Positions 1-6,381 of a stretch of DNA of 6,810 bases are shown here, piece by piece (within the stretch, counting starts at the first letter, position 1; the number at the start of each line of letters is the position of its first letter). The DNA is from Quisquiliibacterium sp. GTDB lineage: Bacteria; Pseudomonadota; Gammaproteobacteria; Burkholderiales; Burkholderiaceae_E. Where the stretch lies: contig JAURMJ010000340.1 of NCBI GenBank assembly GCA_030830765.1, positions 1 through 6,810 on the forward strand, in the 5' to 3' direction. A program made the translations under genes and the position numbers. The notes under the pieces were generated by a model, which saw nothing but the letters and a program-made list of their open reading frames with translations, searched no databases and was not told the DNA's origin.

Positions 1-2
1 AT

Positions 3-80
3 GTGCTGGACAAGATGAATATTTCTCGTGAGATTTTTTCGAGCAACTCGAGTCATCGCCGCGTACTCGCGCGAGAATAG
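3..80 (+). CDS. 3' end of an unidentified upstream gene (partial)
   Basis: Of the three forward frames, only this one stays open from the left edge; it ends at a TAG at 78-80. It reads about 25 codons, beginning VLDKMNISREIF and ending HRRVLARE, a charged tail with no motif I recognise. It lies 54 bases before a glycosyltransferase gene on the same strand, so it could be the last part of another LPS-locus gene, but that is inference from position only. An open stretch of this length can also occur by chance. Confidence 0.4.
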   Translation: MLDKMNISREIFSSNSSHRRVLARE

Positions 81-134
81 CCCTGACCGGAACGATTTGT
101 CGAGTATGGATAATTATAGGCAGGTGCCTGGAAA

Positions 135-956
135 ATGTTGAGTATTATCACAGCTGTTCATAATCAGCTCGAGATGAATAAGGTTTTCTGGAAGCATCTC
201 GCTGCCTGCACGAGAGATAAATATGAGCTGATTATTATTGACAACAACTCATCGGATGGGAGCGGGAATTTCTTCAAAGATGTCGGTGCTCGGGTAATTA
301 CAAATGATCAAAACTTCTCCTATCCGGTGAGTCAGAATCAAGGCATTCGTGTCGCAATGGGCGATCACCTTGTCTTTATCAACAACGATGTGATTGTCAG
401 CCAGAATTGGGATAAAAGATTGCTGGCGAATATGCTTTTCAATGACCTTGATGTCATTACCTGTTGCGGGATCGAGCAGGTCGAGACTGCTCGAGCGACA
501 CGCATGCTCAAGCGCAGATGGCGATACTTTAGGGTTTTGGCCCGACTGCTTGGCAAGAGCCAGATTACGTTAGAGCTGATGCACAGTCTGATGTACAAAG
601 GCGACTGGGACGGGTTTTGTGACCGCCGCTTTCAAGAATTCAAGCTGATGGCGGTTGAAGGCTTTGTTGGTAACACCGTGGTGATGACGAGAAGGGCGAT
701 TGAGATTCTGGGGCTCTGGGATGAGACTCAACAGGGGGCCGACTTTGATTTGTATCTTAGAAGTAAAATGAGGCATGTCAGCGTCGGCGATATCAAGCCA
801 GTCCATATCGCCCTGGATGTGTTTAATCATCATTTTATTCGACTGACACTGGGCTCGCGCCCGGCTCCTTTTTTCGACCGCGACAGGCTGATCCCTCTCG
901 AATCTAAATGGACTTCGGTTGAGTTGGAGATGCTTAATGATCGACATCGCGCGTAG
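135..956 (+). CDS. Family 2 (GT-A fold) glycosyltransferase, LPS/cell-surface glycan
   Basis: This is a 273-residue protein with the features of a GT2 nucleotide-sugar glycosyltransferase. The N-terminus LSIITAVHNQ is the usual first beta strand and loop. IIIDNNSSDGS (residues 33-43) is the nucleotide-binding loop. FINND (81-85) stands where the metal-binding DXD motif normally sits, in an NND form common in rhamnosyltransferase-like GT2 enzymes. GADFDLYLR (201-209) is a likely equivalent of the C-terminal ED acceptor/base motif. I see no signal peptide or clear membrane segment, so it should act at the cytoplasmic face of the inner membrane. The ATG start has an AGGTG Shine-Dalgarno-like stretch at 122-126, eight bases upstream. 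Its 3' end overlaps the ligase-type gene by 20 bases, which suggests a shared transcript and an LPS core or O-antigen role. Donor and acceptor cannot be assigned. Confidence 0.9.
   Translation: MLSIITAVHNQLEMNKVFWKHLAACTRDKYELIIIDNNSSDGSGNFFKDVGARVITNDQNFSYPVSQNQGIRVAMGDHLVFINNDVIVSQNWDKRLLANMLFNDLDVITCCGIEQVETARATRMLKRRWRYFRVLARLLGKSQITLELMHSLMYKGDWDGFCDRRFQEFKLMAVEGFVGNTVVMTRRAIEILGLWDETQQGADFDLYLRSKMRHVSVGDIKPVHIALDVFNHHFIRLTLGSRPAPFFDRDRLIPLESKWTSVELEMLNDRHRA
926..929 (+). promoter_or_regulatory. Shine-Dalgarno site that sets the start of the ligase gene
   Basis: GGAG lies seven bases before the ATG at 937, inside the 3' end of the preceding glycosyltransferase gene. It supports the ATG at 937 over the in-frame TTG at 919, which would add six residues and has no comparable site. 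The placement fits translational coupling between the two genes. Confidence 0.65.
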
Positions 957-2175
957 ATCGCTGTCCGAGCTGAAGCCTTACCATGTCCTAGCGTTCGGCC
1001 TGGGTTTTTCGGTACCCATTTCAACAGCGGCAGTCAGCGTCTTTGCACTTCTGATCACGCTTTGGGTCCTCTTCAACGTTCGAAGGCTTGAATTCCCGGT
1101 CGCGCGGATTGCATCGCTGATGACGGTCAAGGCGCTCTTGATCCTCTTGGGTGTTCTTTTTTTCGGAGGCGTTCTTGCCTGCTATAACGGGTACGATCCC
1201 TGGGAAGTTTCCAGGAAACATTTGAAATTTTTCTTATTCTTTCCGTTGCTTGTTCTTTTTCTATATAGGTCAAGTCGGTATGCGTTCCTCGCTGGCTTAC
1301 TTTCTGCAGTCATGCTGGCCTTGGGGATCTCCTTGGTCGCTTACTTTCTTGAGCTATCGAGGTTCAATGTTTTAGGCAGTGAATGGGCGCCGTTCAAGAA
1401 CCATACAGAACATAATCTCTTCGTCGCACTTGCCTTGTTTGGAATTCTTTTGCTGCTGAAAAATTTCAGATTTCCGCTTCGTATTTCGATGATTTTGTAT
1501 TTGACTGCAGTATTGTCGGTGCTTGATATCTTTTATGTGGTTCCCGGAAGAACCGGCCAGATTTTATGCTTTATTCTGCTTGCGATTATTTTCTTTTCTG
1601 GCGCGCAATATAACAAGTTCATCAGGTATGCGGTATTGGTCGCGCTGAGCGCCTCTGCGTTGGCATTCATCATACCCGGAACTGCGCTCCACGCGGGTGT
1701 CCTCAAGGCGGTGGCAGATTGGAACTTGTTTTTAAATGATCACCATACCACTTCGATCGGTTATAGGTTGCGGTTTTATACTGTGACGATGGAATTGATC
1801 CGATTAAATGATGCCCTTGTTCTTGGGGTTGGGAACGGTGGGCTTTTAGCGTCGCTGAAGGATATGTTATCTACACAAGGCGCTTCGGATATTTTCGACA
1901 ATCCTCACAATGACTATTTATTTTTTCTTGTGGAAAACGGACTGATTGGTGTTGCTGCCCTGATTGGAATTTTCACTGCCGCTGTTTTAGATTTGAGAAA
2001 GAATTCCGGCTTGCTCAGACAGGCCGGATTCGGGCTCATTACGTGCTGGGCGATTGGCAGTCTTGCGAACTCGATGTTCCTGGATCACACGTCCGGGTAC
2101 GCGTTTATTTCACTGCTCGCATGCCTGTTTGCCAACAAAGTGCTCGAAGACAGTCGAATGGACAGATCCAGTTGA
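937..2175 (+). CDS. waaL: O-antigen ligase / polymerase family membrane protein (WaaL-like)
   Basis: This is a 412-residue, strongly hydrophobic protein with about eleven predicted membrane segments (roughly 17-46, 66-83, 98-110, 116-138, 161-174, 182-202, 209-220, 230-247, 328-351, 365-378, 386-400). One large hydrophilic loop spans about 248-327, the usual position of the big periplasmic loop in the Wzy_C/O-antigen ligase family. PGRTGQ (203-208) matches the conserved Arg-containing motif. SIGYRLRFY (273-281) holds the loop arginines, and NPHNDYLFFLVENGLIG (322-338) is the family's PHN-x-x-L signature with His324. WaaL transfers undecaprenyl-diphosphate-linked O-chain to lipid A-core in the periplasm. 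Wzy polymerases share the fold and motif, so ligase is favoured mainly by the WaaE-like gene nearby. I took the ATG at 937 because of its ribosome site. Codon use is AT-leaning compared with rlmH-maf-rng. Confidence 0.82.
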   Translation: MIDIARRSLSELKPYHVLAFGLGFSVPISTAAVSVFALLITLWVLFNVRRLEFPVARIASLMTVKALLILLGVLFFGGVLACYNGYDPWEVSRKHLKFFLFFPLLVLFLYRSSRYAFLAGLLSAVMLALGISLVAYFLELSRFNVLGSEWAPFKNHTEHNLFVALALFGILLLLKNFRFPLRISMILYLTAVLSVLDIFYVVPGRTGQILCFILLAIIFFSGAQYNKFIRYAVLVALSASALAFIIPGTALHAGVLKAVADWNLFLNDHHTTSIGYRLRFYTVTMELIRLNDALVLGVGNGGLLASLKDMLSTQGASDIFDNPHNDYLFFLVENGLIGVAALIGIFTAAVLDLRKNSGLLRQAGFGLITCWAIGSLANSMFLDHTSGYAFISLLACLFANKVLEDSRMDRSS

Positions 2176-2195
2176 CGCTGCCAAACCGGTAGCGT
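2175..2195 (+). terminator. Hairpin in the convergent gap, possible weak terminator
   Basis: An inverted repeat fills the 23-base gap between two facing stop codons. CGCTGCC (2176-2182) pairs with GGTAGCG (2188-2194) around the loop AAACC, with one G-U wobble; A2175 and T2195 add an eighth pair. No T tract follows on either strand, so it is not a classical intrinsic terminator. On the - strand transcript the wobble becomes an A-C mismatch, so the structure favours + strand RNA coming from the ligase gene. Confidence 0.35.
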
Positions 2196-2198
2196 GGC

Positions 2199-3068
2199 TT
2201 AGTGTTGCGTCTCGTTCAGGCCTTGAAGCGCGCGGTAGCTGCTTTTGTTCGCAAGGGACTCGTTCAACTTTTCCCAGTTGGTCCGTTCCTGGTTTCGAGG
2301 GTTCTCTTTGTGCCAAAGATGTAGTACCGGGACAGCGAAGCGACCATCTTTCCTGCGACTTCCGTACTTGATCAATCGGACCGCAAGATCTGCGTCTTCA
2401 TGTCCCCAGCCGATGAATTGCTCGTCGAAGCCATTGACCGCTGAAAGATCCTCTCGCCAGACGCCTAGATTACAAGTGCGGACCCCTTGCCACTGCGATC
2501 CCCTGATCTTTCTCCAGTACCGGTCTCCAAGTCGGATCAATGGTGACAGTCGGTTTACGTCGCCCGCGTACCGTGCTTTGAGCCATCTGGTCAGCGACCA
2601 TTCAGTGGGCGGGTCGTATGAGAGCTCGAGGTTCTCAGTGAGTTGCTTGCTCAATAAGATGCGATTTCCTGCGACAAAGTAACCAGATTCGGCAAGCTGA
2701 CGATGTTGTGTGATGAAATCCGGGAAGATCAGGCAGTCGCCGTCAAGATAAACAAGATAATCGCCCGTGGAATGATTTGTAGCCAGATTGCGAATTCTCG
2801 CTGCACGGAATCCACAGTCTTCTTGCCAAGCATGATCAACCCTGCAGGGTAATCTACCGCGCCATTGATCGATGACATCGGCAGTGTCAGCGGTTGATCC
2901 ATCGTCAGCGATGATAATCTCGTCGGGAAATTCAATTAATCTAGAAATGCTTTGGAAAACTTTATCCAAGGCGACCGGTCTGTTGTACGTCGTGACAATC
3001 AATGAGATCGTTGGCGCAGTGCGGCTGTCCCTCGAGGTCTGAATATCACTGTGACGATCTTTCTTCAT
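2199..3068 (-). CDS. GT2 glycosyltransferase with galactosyltransferase-type C-terminal domain
   Basis: This is a 289-residue protein made of a GT2 N-terminal domain joined to a Glyco_transf_7C-like C-terminal part. Visible motifs are ISLIVTTYNRP (21-31), the nucleotide loop IIIADDGS (51-58), QEDCGFRAARIRN (82-94), the metal-binding DXD as YLDGDC (107-112), and NGFDEQFIGWGHEDADLAVR (212-231), the family's acceptor/base region. VLHLWH (248-253) is a likely C-terminal metal-ligand histidine cluster. This arrangement is typical of bacterial enzymes adding hexose or N-acetylhexosamine to LPS or capsule; the sugar is not predictable. The frame extends to a TTG at 3077, but I prefer the ATG at 3068, preceded by GGGAA and GGAAG stretches. 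It lies 114 bases after the WaaE-like gene on the same strand and faces the ligase gene across 23 bases. Confidence 0.9.
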   Translation of the reverse strand: MKKDRHSDIQTSRDSRTAPTISLIVTTYNRPVALDKVFQSISRLIEFPDEIIIADDGSTADTADVIDQWRGRLPCRVDHAWQEDCGFRAARIRNLATNHSTGDYLVYLDGDCLIFPDFITQHRQLAESGYFVAGNRILLSKQLTENLELSYDPPTEWSLTRWLKARYAGDVNRLSPLIRLGDRYWRKIRGSQWQGVRTCNLGVWREDLSAVNGFDEQFIGWGHEDADLAVRLIKYGSRRKDGRFAVPVLHLWHKENPRNQERTNWEKLNESLANKSSYRALQGLNETQH

Positions 3069-3182
3069 GGCTTCCAATTCCCGGTTGAGTTGCGGAGAGA
3101 TCGCTTTGAAATAGAAAGCTCTTCGTCAGCCGAGATTGCGTGCTTAAGCGGCATAGATGGGGAATGTTTTCATTAACAATCG
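3069..3182. other. Intergenic gap between two - strand glycosyltransferase genes
   Basis: This 114-base gap separates the WaaE-like gene from the next glycosyltransferase. It holds no gene or strong hairpin that I can support. The longest start-to-stop frame I noted directly after the WaaE-like stop is nine codons. The only hairpin seen is a five-base GCTTT/AAAGC repeat, too weak to call a terminator, so the two genes may share a transcript. Confidence 0.5.
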
Positions 3183-3971
3183 CTATTTTCTCAAACTCTG
3201 TGGAATTTCCAGCTTGGTATCCTTGCTATTTCTGGACTCATGGAACTTCGCATACTTGTAGAAGGTTCCTTCAAAGTTGGAAAAAGCGATCATAAAGCCT
3301 GCCCATCCATCGAGAAATCCGCGTCTTAGCAGGTAGTGACGGATAAAGGATGCACTGGCATGTAACAAAGCGGTCCCCATACCAGAGTTCGGTTTGTCAC
3401 GTGCAACTCTCTGAACGCCGAGTGATGAATAACGCGCTGATTTAAACATCAGCTGTTCCAAATCCTTGAATGGCACTTGCGCGATCGGCTCGGTCAGTTT
3501 ACCTATCGAGCCGTTCAAAACATAGCTTTCATGGACGGCATCCATGGTGTAGGTCATTTTGCCGCGGCGAAAAAGTTGAGGCTGGCGGTAATCTGGATAC
3601 CATCCGGAGTATTTAATCCAACGTCCCATGAAGAAATTTCTTCGCGGGATGAAATAGGCGTCTTTAGCGTCAGCACTTTCGATGGTGGAACGAATTTCTT
3701 CCGCTGCTGCAGGCGTACAGATTTCATCTGAATCGAGGCTGAAAATCCATTCGCCTGAAAGATGGGTCAAGGCGTCGTTTCTAAGTTTTCCAAAACTCTC
3801 GAATGTGAGCTGCACAATGTTTGAAGTGTATTTCTTGGCGATTTCGACTGTTCGGTCTGTGCTGTATGAGTCAATGACGACGATCTCGTCTGCCCAGGTA
3901 ACACTGCGAAGGGCGGCTTCTATTTTGTCTTCTTCATTGTAAGCAATGATATATACGGATATTTTTTTCAT
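3183..3971 (-). CDS. waaE: LPS core glycosyltransferase, WaaE/LgtF-like (GT2)
   Basis: This is a 262-residue GT2 protein that follows the WaaE/KdtX/LgtF pattern along its length. KISVYIIAYNEEDKI (3-17) is the N-terminal strand and loop, SVTWADEIVVIDSYSTDRT (23-41) the nucleotide loop, and FGKLRNDA (60-67) the conserved RN helix. SLDSDE (78-83) is the DXD metal site, followed by IPRRNFFMGR (108-117), GWYPDYRQPQLFRR (123-136) and VHES (146-149). Characterised members, such as Klebsiella WaaE and LgtF of Neisseria or Haemophilus, add beta-1,4-glucose to heptose I of the inner core from the cytoplasmic side; whether that linkage applies here is inference. The ATG at 3971 is chosen because family members begin just before the KxxSVxIIAxNE segment. 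The frame runs to a TTG at 3983, and neither start has a clear Shine-Dalgarno site. It lies 299 bases downstream of rng on the same strand. Confidence 0.82.
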   Translation of the reverse strand: MKKISVYIIAYNEEDKIEAALRSVTWADEIVVIDSYSTDRTVEIAKKYTSNIVQLTFESFGKLRNDALTHLSGEWIFSLDSDEICTPAAAEEIRSTIESADAKDAYFIPRRNFFMGRWIKYSGWYPDYRQPQLFRRGKMTYTMDAVHESYVLNGSIGKLTEPIAQVPFKDLEQLMFKSARYSSLGVQRVARDKPNSGMGTALLHASASFIRHYLLRRGFLDGWAGFMIAFSNFEGTFYKYAKFHESRNSKDTKLEIPQSLRK

Positions 3972-4270
3972 GAAAGGTATCAATCGTAAGTTATTGATTT
4001 GGAATTTTTTCGATGAAGCGAAATCAGTCAGGTTCTATTTTGCGTTTATTTTACTTGTTTGAAGAGGGAGTCTCATGGTCAAGTCTTTGCGAGATTAAAT
4101 CCGTCATCTCGTCAGTCGGCTGGATTCACCGATCATGCGAAGGGGCAGGCTCTTTCTCATCTGTAGATCGGGCTCTGGTTTGATCTGTTCGAGACGCGAA
4201 CGACTGAGTGCACGCATCTTTGAATGCTTTGGTAGGCATCAGGCCGCCGACATTCGGAGGGCAGCGGCTG
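3972..4270. other. 299-base spacer between rng and the WaaE-like gene
   Basis: I see no recognisable gene, tRNA or insertion sequence here. The part beside rng is of mixed composition; the part beside the glycosyltransferase is clearly AT-rich. Contents worth noting are an inverted repeat CGAGAT/ATCTCG at 4090-4111, a five-base-stem repeat TTTCG/CGAAA at 4008-4023 and a 37-codon - strand frame (4239 to 4126) with no ribosome site. On the - strand a TTGACC hexamer (4076-4081) resembles a -35 box, but no good -10 sits 16-18 bases downstream. It probably holds the leader of the LPS transcript, though I cannot place the promoter. Confidence 0.5.
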
Positions 4271-5737
4271 TCACATCAGCACAATGTCGTACTGTTCCTG
4301 GTTGTACTGCGCCTGCACCTGCAGTGATATCTGCCTGCCGATTGCATCGCACAGTGCGGCCAGCGGCTGCGCTTCTTCCTCCAGGAAGAGGTCAACCACG
4401 TCCTGTGAGGCCAGGATGCGGAACTCGCGCGGATTGAACTGACTGGCTTCGCGCTGAATTTCCCGCAGGATTTCGTAGCAGACGGTGCGTGGCGTTTTTA
4501 ATTCACCGCGACCGGCGCAGGCCGGGCAGGGTTCACATAGAAGATGTGCAATCGATTCGCGCGTCCGTTTGCGGGTCAGCTCGACCAGGCCCAAAGAGGT
4601 GAAGCCATTGACTGACGTGCGGGTCCGATCGCGTGCCAGCGCCTTGCGCAGTTCCTGAAGCACGGCTTCCCGGTGCTCATCAAGACTCATGTCAATGAAG
4701 TCCACAATGATGATGCCGCCCAGGTTGCGCAGTCGCAGCTGCCGCGCAATCGCATGAGCCGCTTCCAGATTGGTGCGAAAGATCGTGTCGTCGAAATTTC
4801 GCCCGCCGACAAAACCACCGGTATTCACATCGACAGTTGTCAGAGCCTCGGTCTGGTCGACGATCAGGTAGCCGCCGGATTTCAGGTCGACGCGGCGCGC
4901 CAGGGCGCGATCCAGTTCGCCTTCAATGCCATGCATCTCGAACAATGGTCGCTCGCCAACGTACAACTGCAGGCGCTCGGCAATTCTCGGCACATAGGTG
5001 GCGCAGAAATCGAGCAGGCGCTGATGTTCCTGTGGGGCATCAACCAGAATTGCGCTGGTGCGTTCGCCGGCGATGTCGCGCAGGATGCGCTGAGCCAGAC
5101 TCAGTTCATCGTAAAGCAACGATGGTGGGGGCACTGTTCGGCTGAGTGCAAGGATTTCCTGCCAGCGTCGGCGCAGGTATTCGATGTCAGCGGCAAAGTC
5201 GATGTCGATCGACTCTTCAGCTGAGGTGCGAATGATGTAACCGGCCCGTTCCCCTTCGGGCAGCATCTGCATCAGACGGGCTTTGAGCTGCGCACGTTCG
5301 GTTTCACTCTCGATTTTCTGAGAGACGCCGATATGCGGATCCTGCGGCAGATAGACCAGTACACGCCCGGCGATGCTGATCTGAGTCGAGAGCCGCGCGC
5401 CTTTGGTGCCGATGGGATCCTTGATCACCTGGACCAGCAGTGGCTGACCATCGAACAGCAATTTTTCAATCGGGGTCGGCACAGCGTTCTGGCCATTGCC
5501 ATGGGTGCGTGACTGCCACAGGTCAGCAACATGAAGAAAAGCGGCGCGCTCAAGACCGATATCGATGAACGCCGATTGCATGCCCGGCAGCACGCGCGAG
5601 ACGCGACCCAGATAGATGTTACCGACCAGCCCGCGCGTTGCGACGCGCTCCAGGTGCAGCTCCTGCACCACGCCCTGCTCGACGACTGCAATCCGTGTTT
5701 CGTGCGCGGTGAAGTTGACGAGAATTTCTTCGCTCAT
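4271..5737 (-). CDS. rng: Ribonuclease G (RNase E/G family)
   Basis: This 488-residue protein matches the length of RNase G (E. coli, about 489) and has no RNase E-type C-terminal scaffold. RNase G is a cytoplasmic, 5'-monophosphate-sensing endoribonuclease that matures the 5' end of 16S rRNA and degrades some mRNAs. The N-terminus MSEEILVNFTAHETR is typical of RNase G. The S1 domain covers about 35-125, including GNIYLGRVSRVLPGMQSAFIDIG (39-61). The catalytic core has the Mg-binding aspartates Asp303 in TVDVNTGG (301-308) and Asp346 in IIVDFIDM (343-350). The Zn-link CEPCPACAGRG (401-411) supplies Cys404 and Cys407; these positions agree with the catalytic and Zn positions known for RNase E. 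The frame stays open for another 103 codons upstream, but those overlap maf and have no family resemblance; the ATG at 5737 is correct. It follows the maf stop by five bases, suggesting coupled translation. Confidence 0.97.
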   Translation of the reverse strand: MSEEILVNFTAHETRIAVVEQGVVQELHLERVATRGLVGNIYLGRVSRVLPGMQSAFIDIGLERAAFLHVADLWQSRTHGNGQNAVPTPIEKLLFDGQPLLVQVIKDPIGTKGARLSTQISIAGRVLVYLPQDPHIGVSQKIESETERAQLKARLMQMLPEGERAGYIIRTSAEESIDIDFAADIEYLRRRWQEILALSRTVPPPSLLYDELSLAQRILRDIAGERTSAILVDAPQEHQRLLDFCATYVPRIAERLQLYVGERPLFEMHGIEGELDRALARRVDLKSGGYLIVDQTEALTTVDVNTGGFVGGRNFDDTIFRTNLEAAHAIARQLRLRNLGGIIIVDFIDMSLDEHREAVLQELRKALARDRTRTSVNGFTSLGLVELTRKRTRESIAHLLCEPCPACAGRGELKTPRTVCYEILREIQREASQFNPREFRILASQDVVDLFLEEEAQPLAALCDAIGRQISLQVQAQYNQEQYDIVLM

Positions 5738-5742
5738 GGAGA

Positions 5743-6348
5743 TCAGGCCGACGCGAGCAGACCCCGCAACATGCGCGTCGTCTCGTACAGGGGAAGTCCC
5801 ATGATACCGGAGTAACTGCCCTCGATTCGGCGCACATAGGCCGCTGCATGTCCCTGGATTCCGTAGCCGCCGGCCTTGTCGAAGGGCTCGCCAGTCGCAA
5901 CATAAGCCTCGATCTGTCCGTGCGTCATCCTTGCAAAAGTGACACGCGACACATTGACGCAGATTTTGCGCTGGGTGGGGCTGGCAATCGTGACGGCGGT
6001 CAACACGCGATGGGTGCGGCCCGAAAGTGTGCGCAGCATCCCGCAAGCTTCCTGCGGATTCGCCGGCTTGCCCAGGATCGTCCCGCCGAGGGCAACTGTC
6101 GTATCAGCGGCCAGCACGGGGGCTGATGGTAGCCCTGCAGCAGACAATCGTTGCAGGGCAGCGTCGAGCTTGGCAGCGACCACGCGCCGGACGTAGACGG
6201 ACGGGTCTTCCCCGGCAAGCGGTTCTTCGAGTGCCTCTGCGGCAACTGCATCGGATGGGGGCAGCAAATGGAACTCGATGCCAAGCTGTTGCAGCAGTTC
6301 CTGCCGACGCGGGCTTTTGGAAGCAAGGTAGATGAATTGCGATTGCAT
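5743..6348 (-). CDS. maf: Maf/YhdE-type dTTP/UTP pyrophosphatase
   Basis: This is a 201-residue member of the Maf/Ham1-like superfamily. It hydrolyses dTTP, UTP and some modified pyrimidine nucleotides to monophosphates, a house-cleaning role, and overproduction of Maf proteins can block septation. The signature LASKSPRRQELL (8-19) is the substrate-binding loop. VLAADTTVALGGTILGKP (78-95) contains the proposed catalytic Asp82 and Lys94, and LSGRTHRVLTAV (108-119) is the next conserved block. GEPFDKAGGYGIQG (153-166) and GSYSGIMGLPLYET (177-190) are of the YhdE subgroup rather than the YceF (m7GTP) subgroup, hence the substrate call. The ATG at 6348 has a GAAGA stretch five bases upstream. It sits 33 bases after rlmH and five bases before rng, in the common rlmH-maf-rng order. 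Confidence 0.95.
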   Translation of the reverse strand: MQSQFIYLASKSPRRQELLQQLGIEFHLLPPSDAVAAEALEEPLAGEDPSVYVRRVVAAKLDAALQRLSAAGLPSAPVLAADTTVALGGTILGKPANPQEACGMLRTLSGRTHRVLTAVTIASPTQRKICVNVSRVTFARMTHGQIEAYVATGEPFDKAGGYGIQGHAAAYVRRIEGSYSGIMGLPLYETTRMLRGLLASA

Positions 6349-6381
6349 CGATATCTTCGAGGCTTCAGGGGATGCAGGCGA

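Noticed and set aside
83..114. Promoter-like CTGACC and GATAAT before the first glycosyltransferase
   Set aside because: The spacing is about 20 bases, too long for a standard sigma-70 promoter, and the genes may be co-transcribed from upstream.
919..936. TTG start six codons upstream of the ligase ATG
   Set aside because: The ATG at 937 has GGAG at seven-base spacing, while the TTG has no comparable ribosome site.
3972..3983. TTG start four codons upstream of the WaaE-like ATG
   Set aside because: Family members start at the MKKISV-type N-terminus; the extra residues have no ribosome site in support.
4040..4081. Promoter for the WaaE-like gene from TTGACC and TAAAAT on the - strand
   Set aside because: The two hexamers are about 23 bases apart, and no acceptable pair with 16-18 base spacing was found.
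4135..4437. 100-codon + strand frame across the rng 3' end
   Set aside because: It is mostly antisense to the conserved C-terminal part of rng, with arginine/alanine-rich content typical of a shadow frame in GC-rich DNA.
4673..5224. 183-codon + strand frame antisense to rng
   Set aside because: It runs opposite a gene with all RNase G catalytic motifs and has no recognisable domain, so it is a shadow of high-GC codon structure.
5738..6046. 103-codon N-terminal extension of the RNase G frame
   Set aside because: It overlaps maf in another frame, shows no RNase G family sequence, and the family N-terminus MSEEILVNFT begins at 5737.
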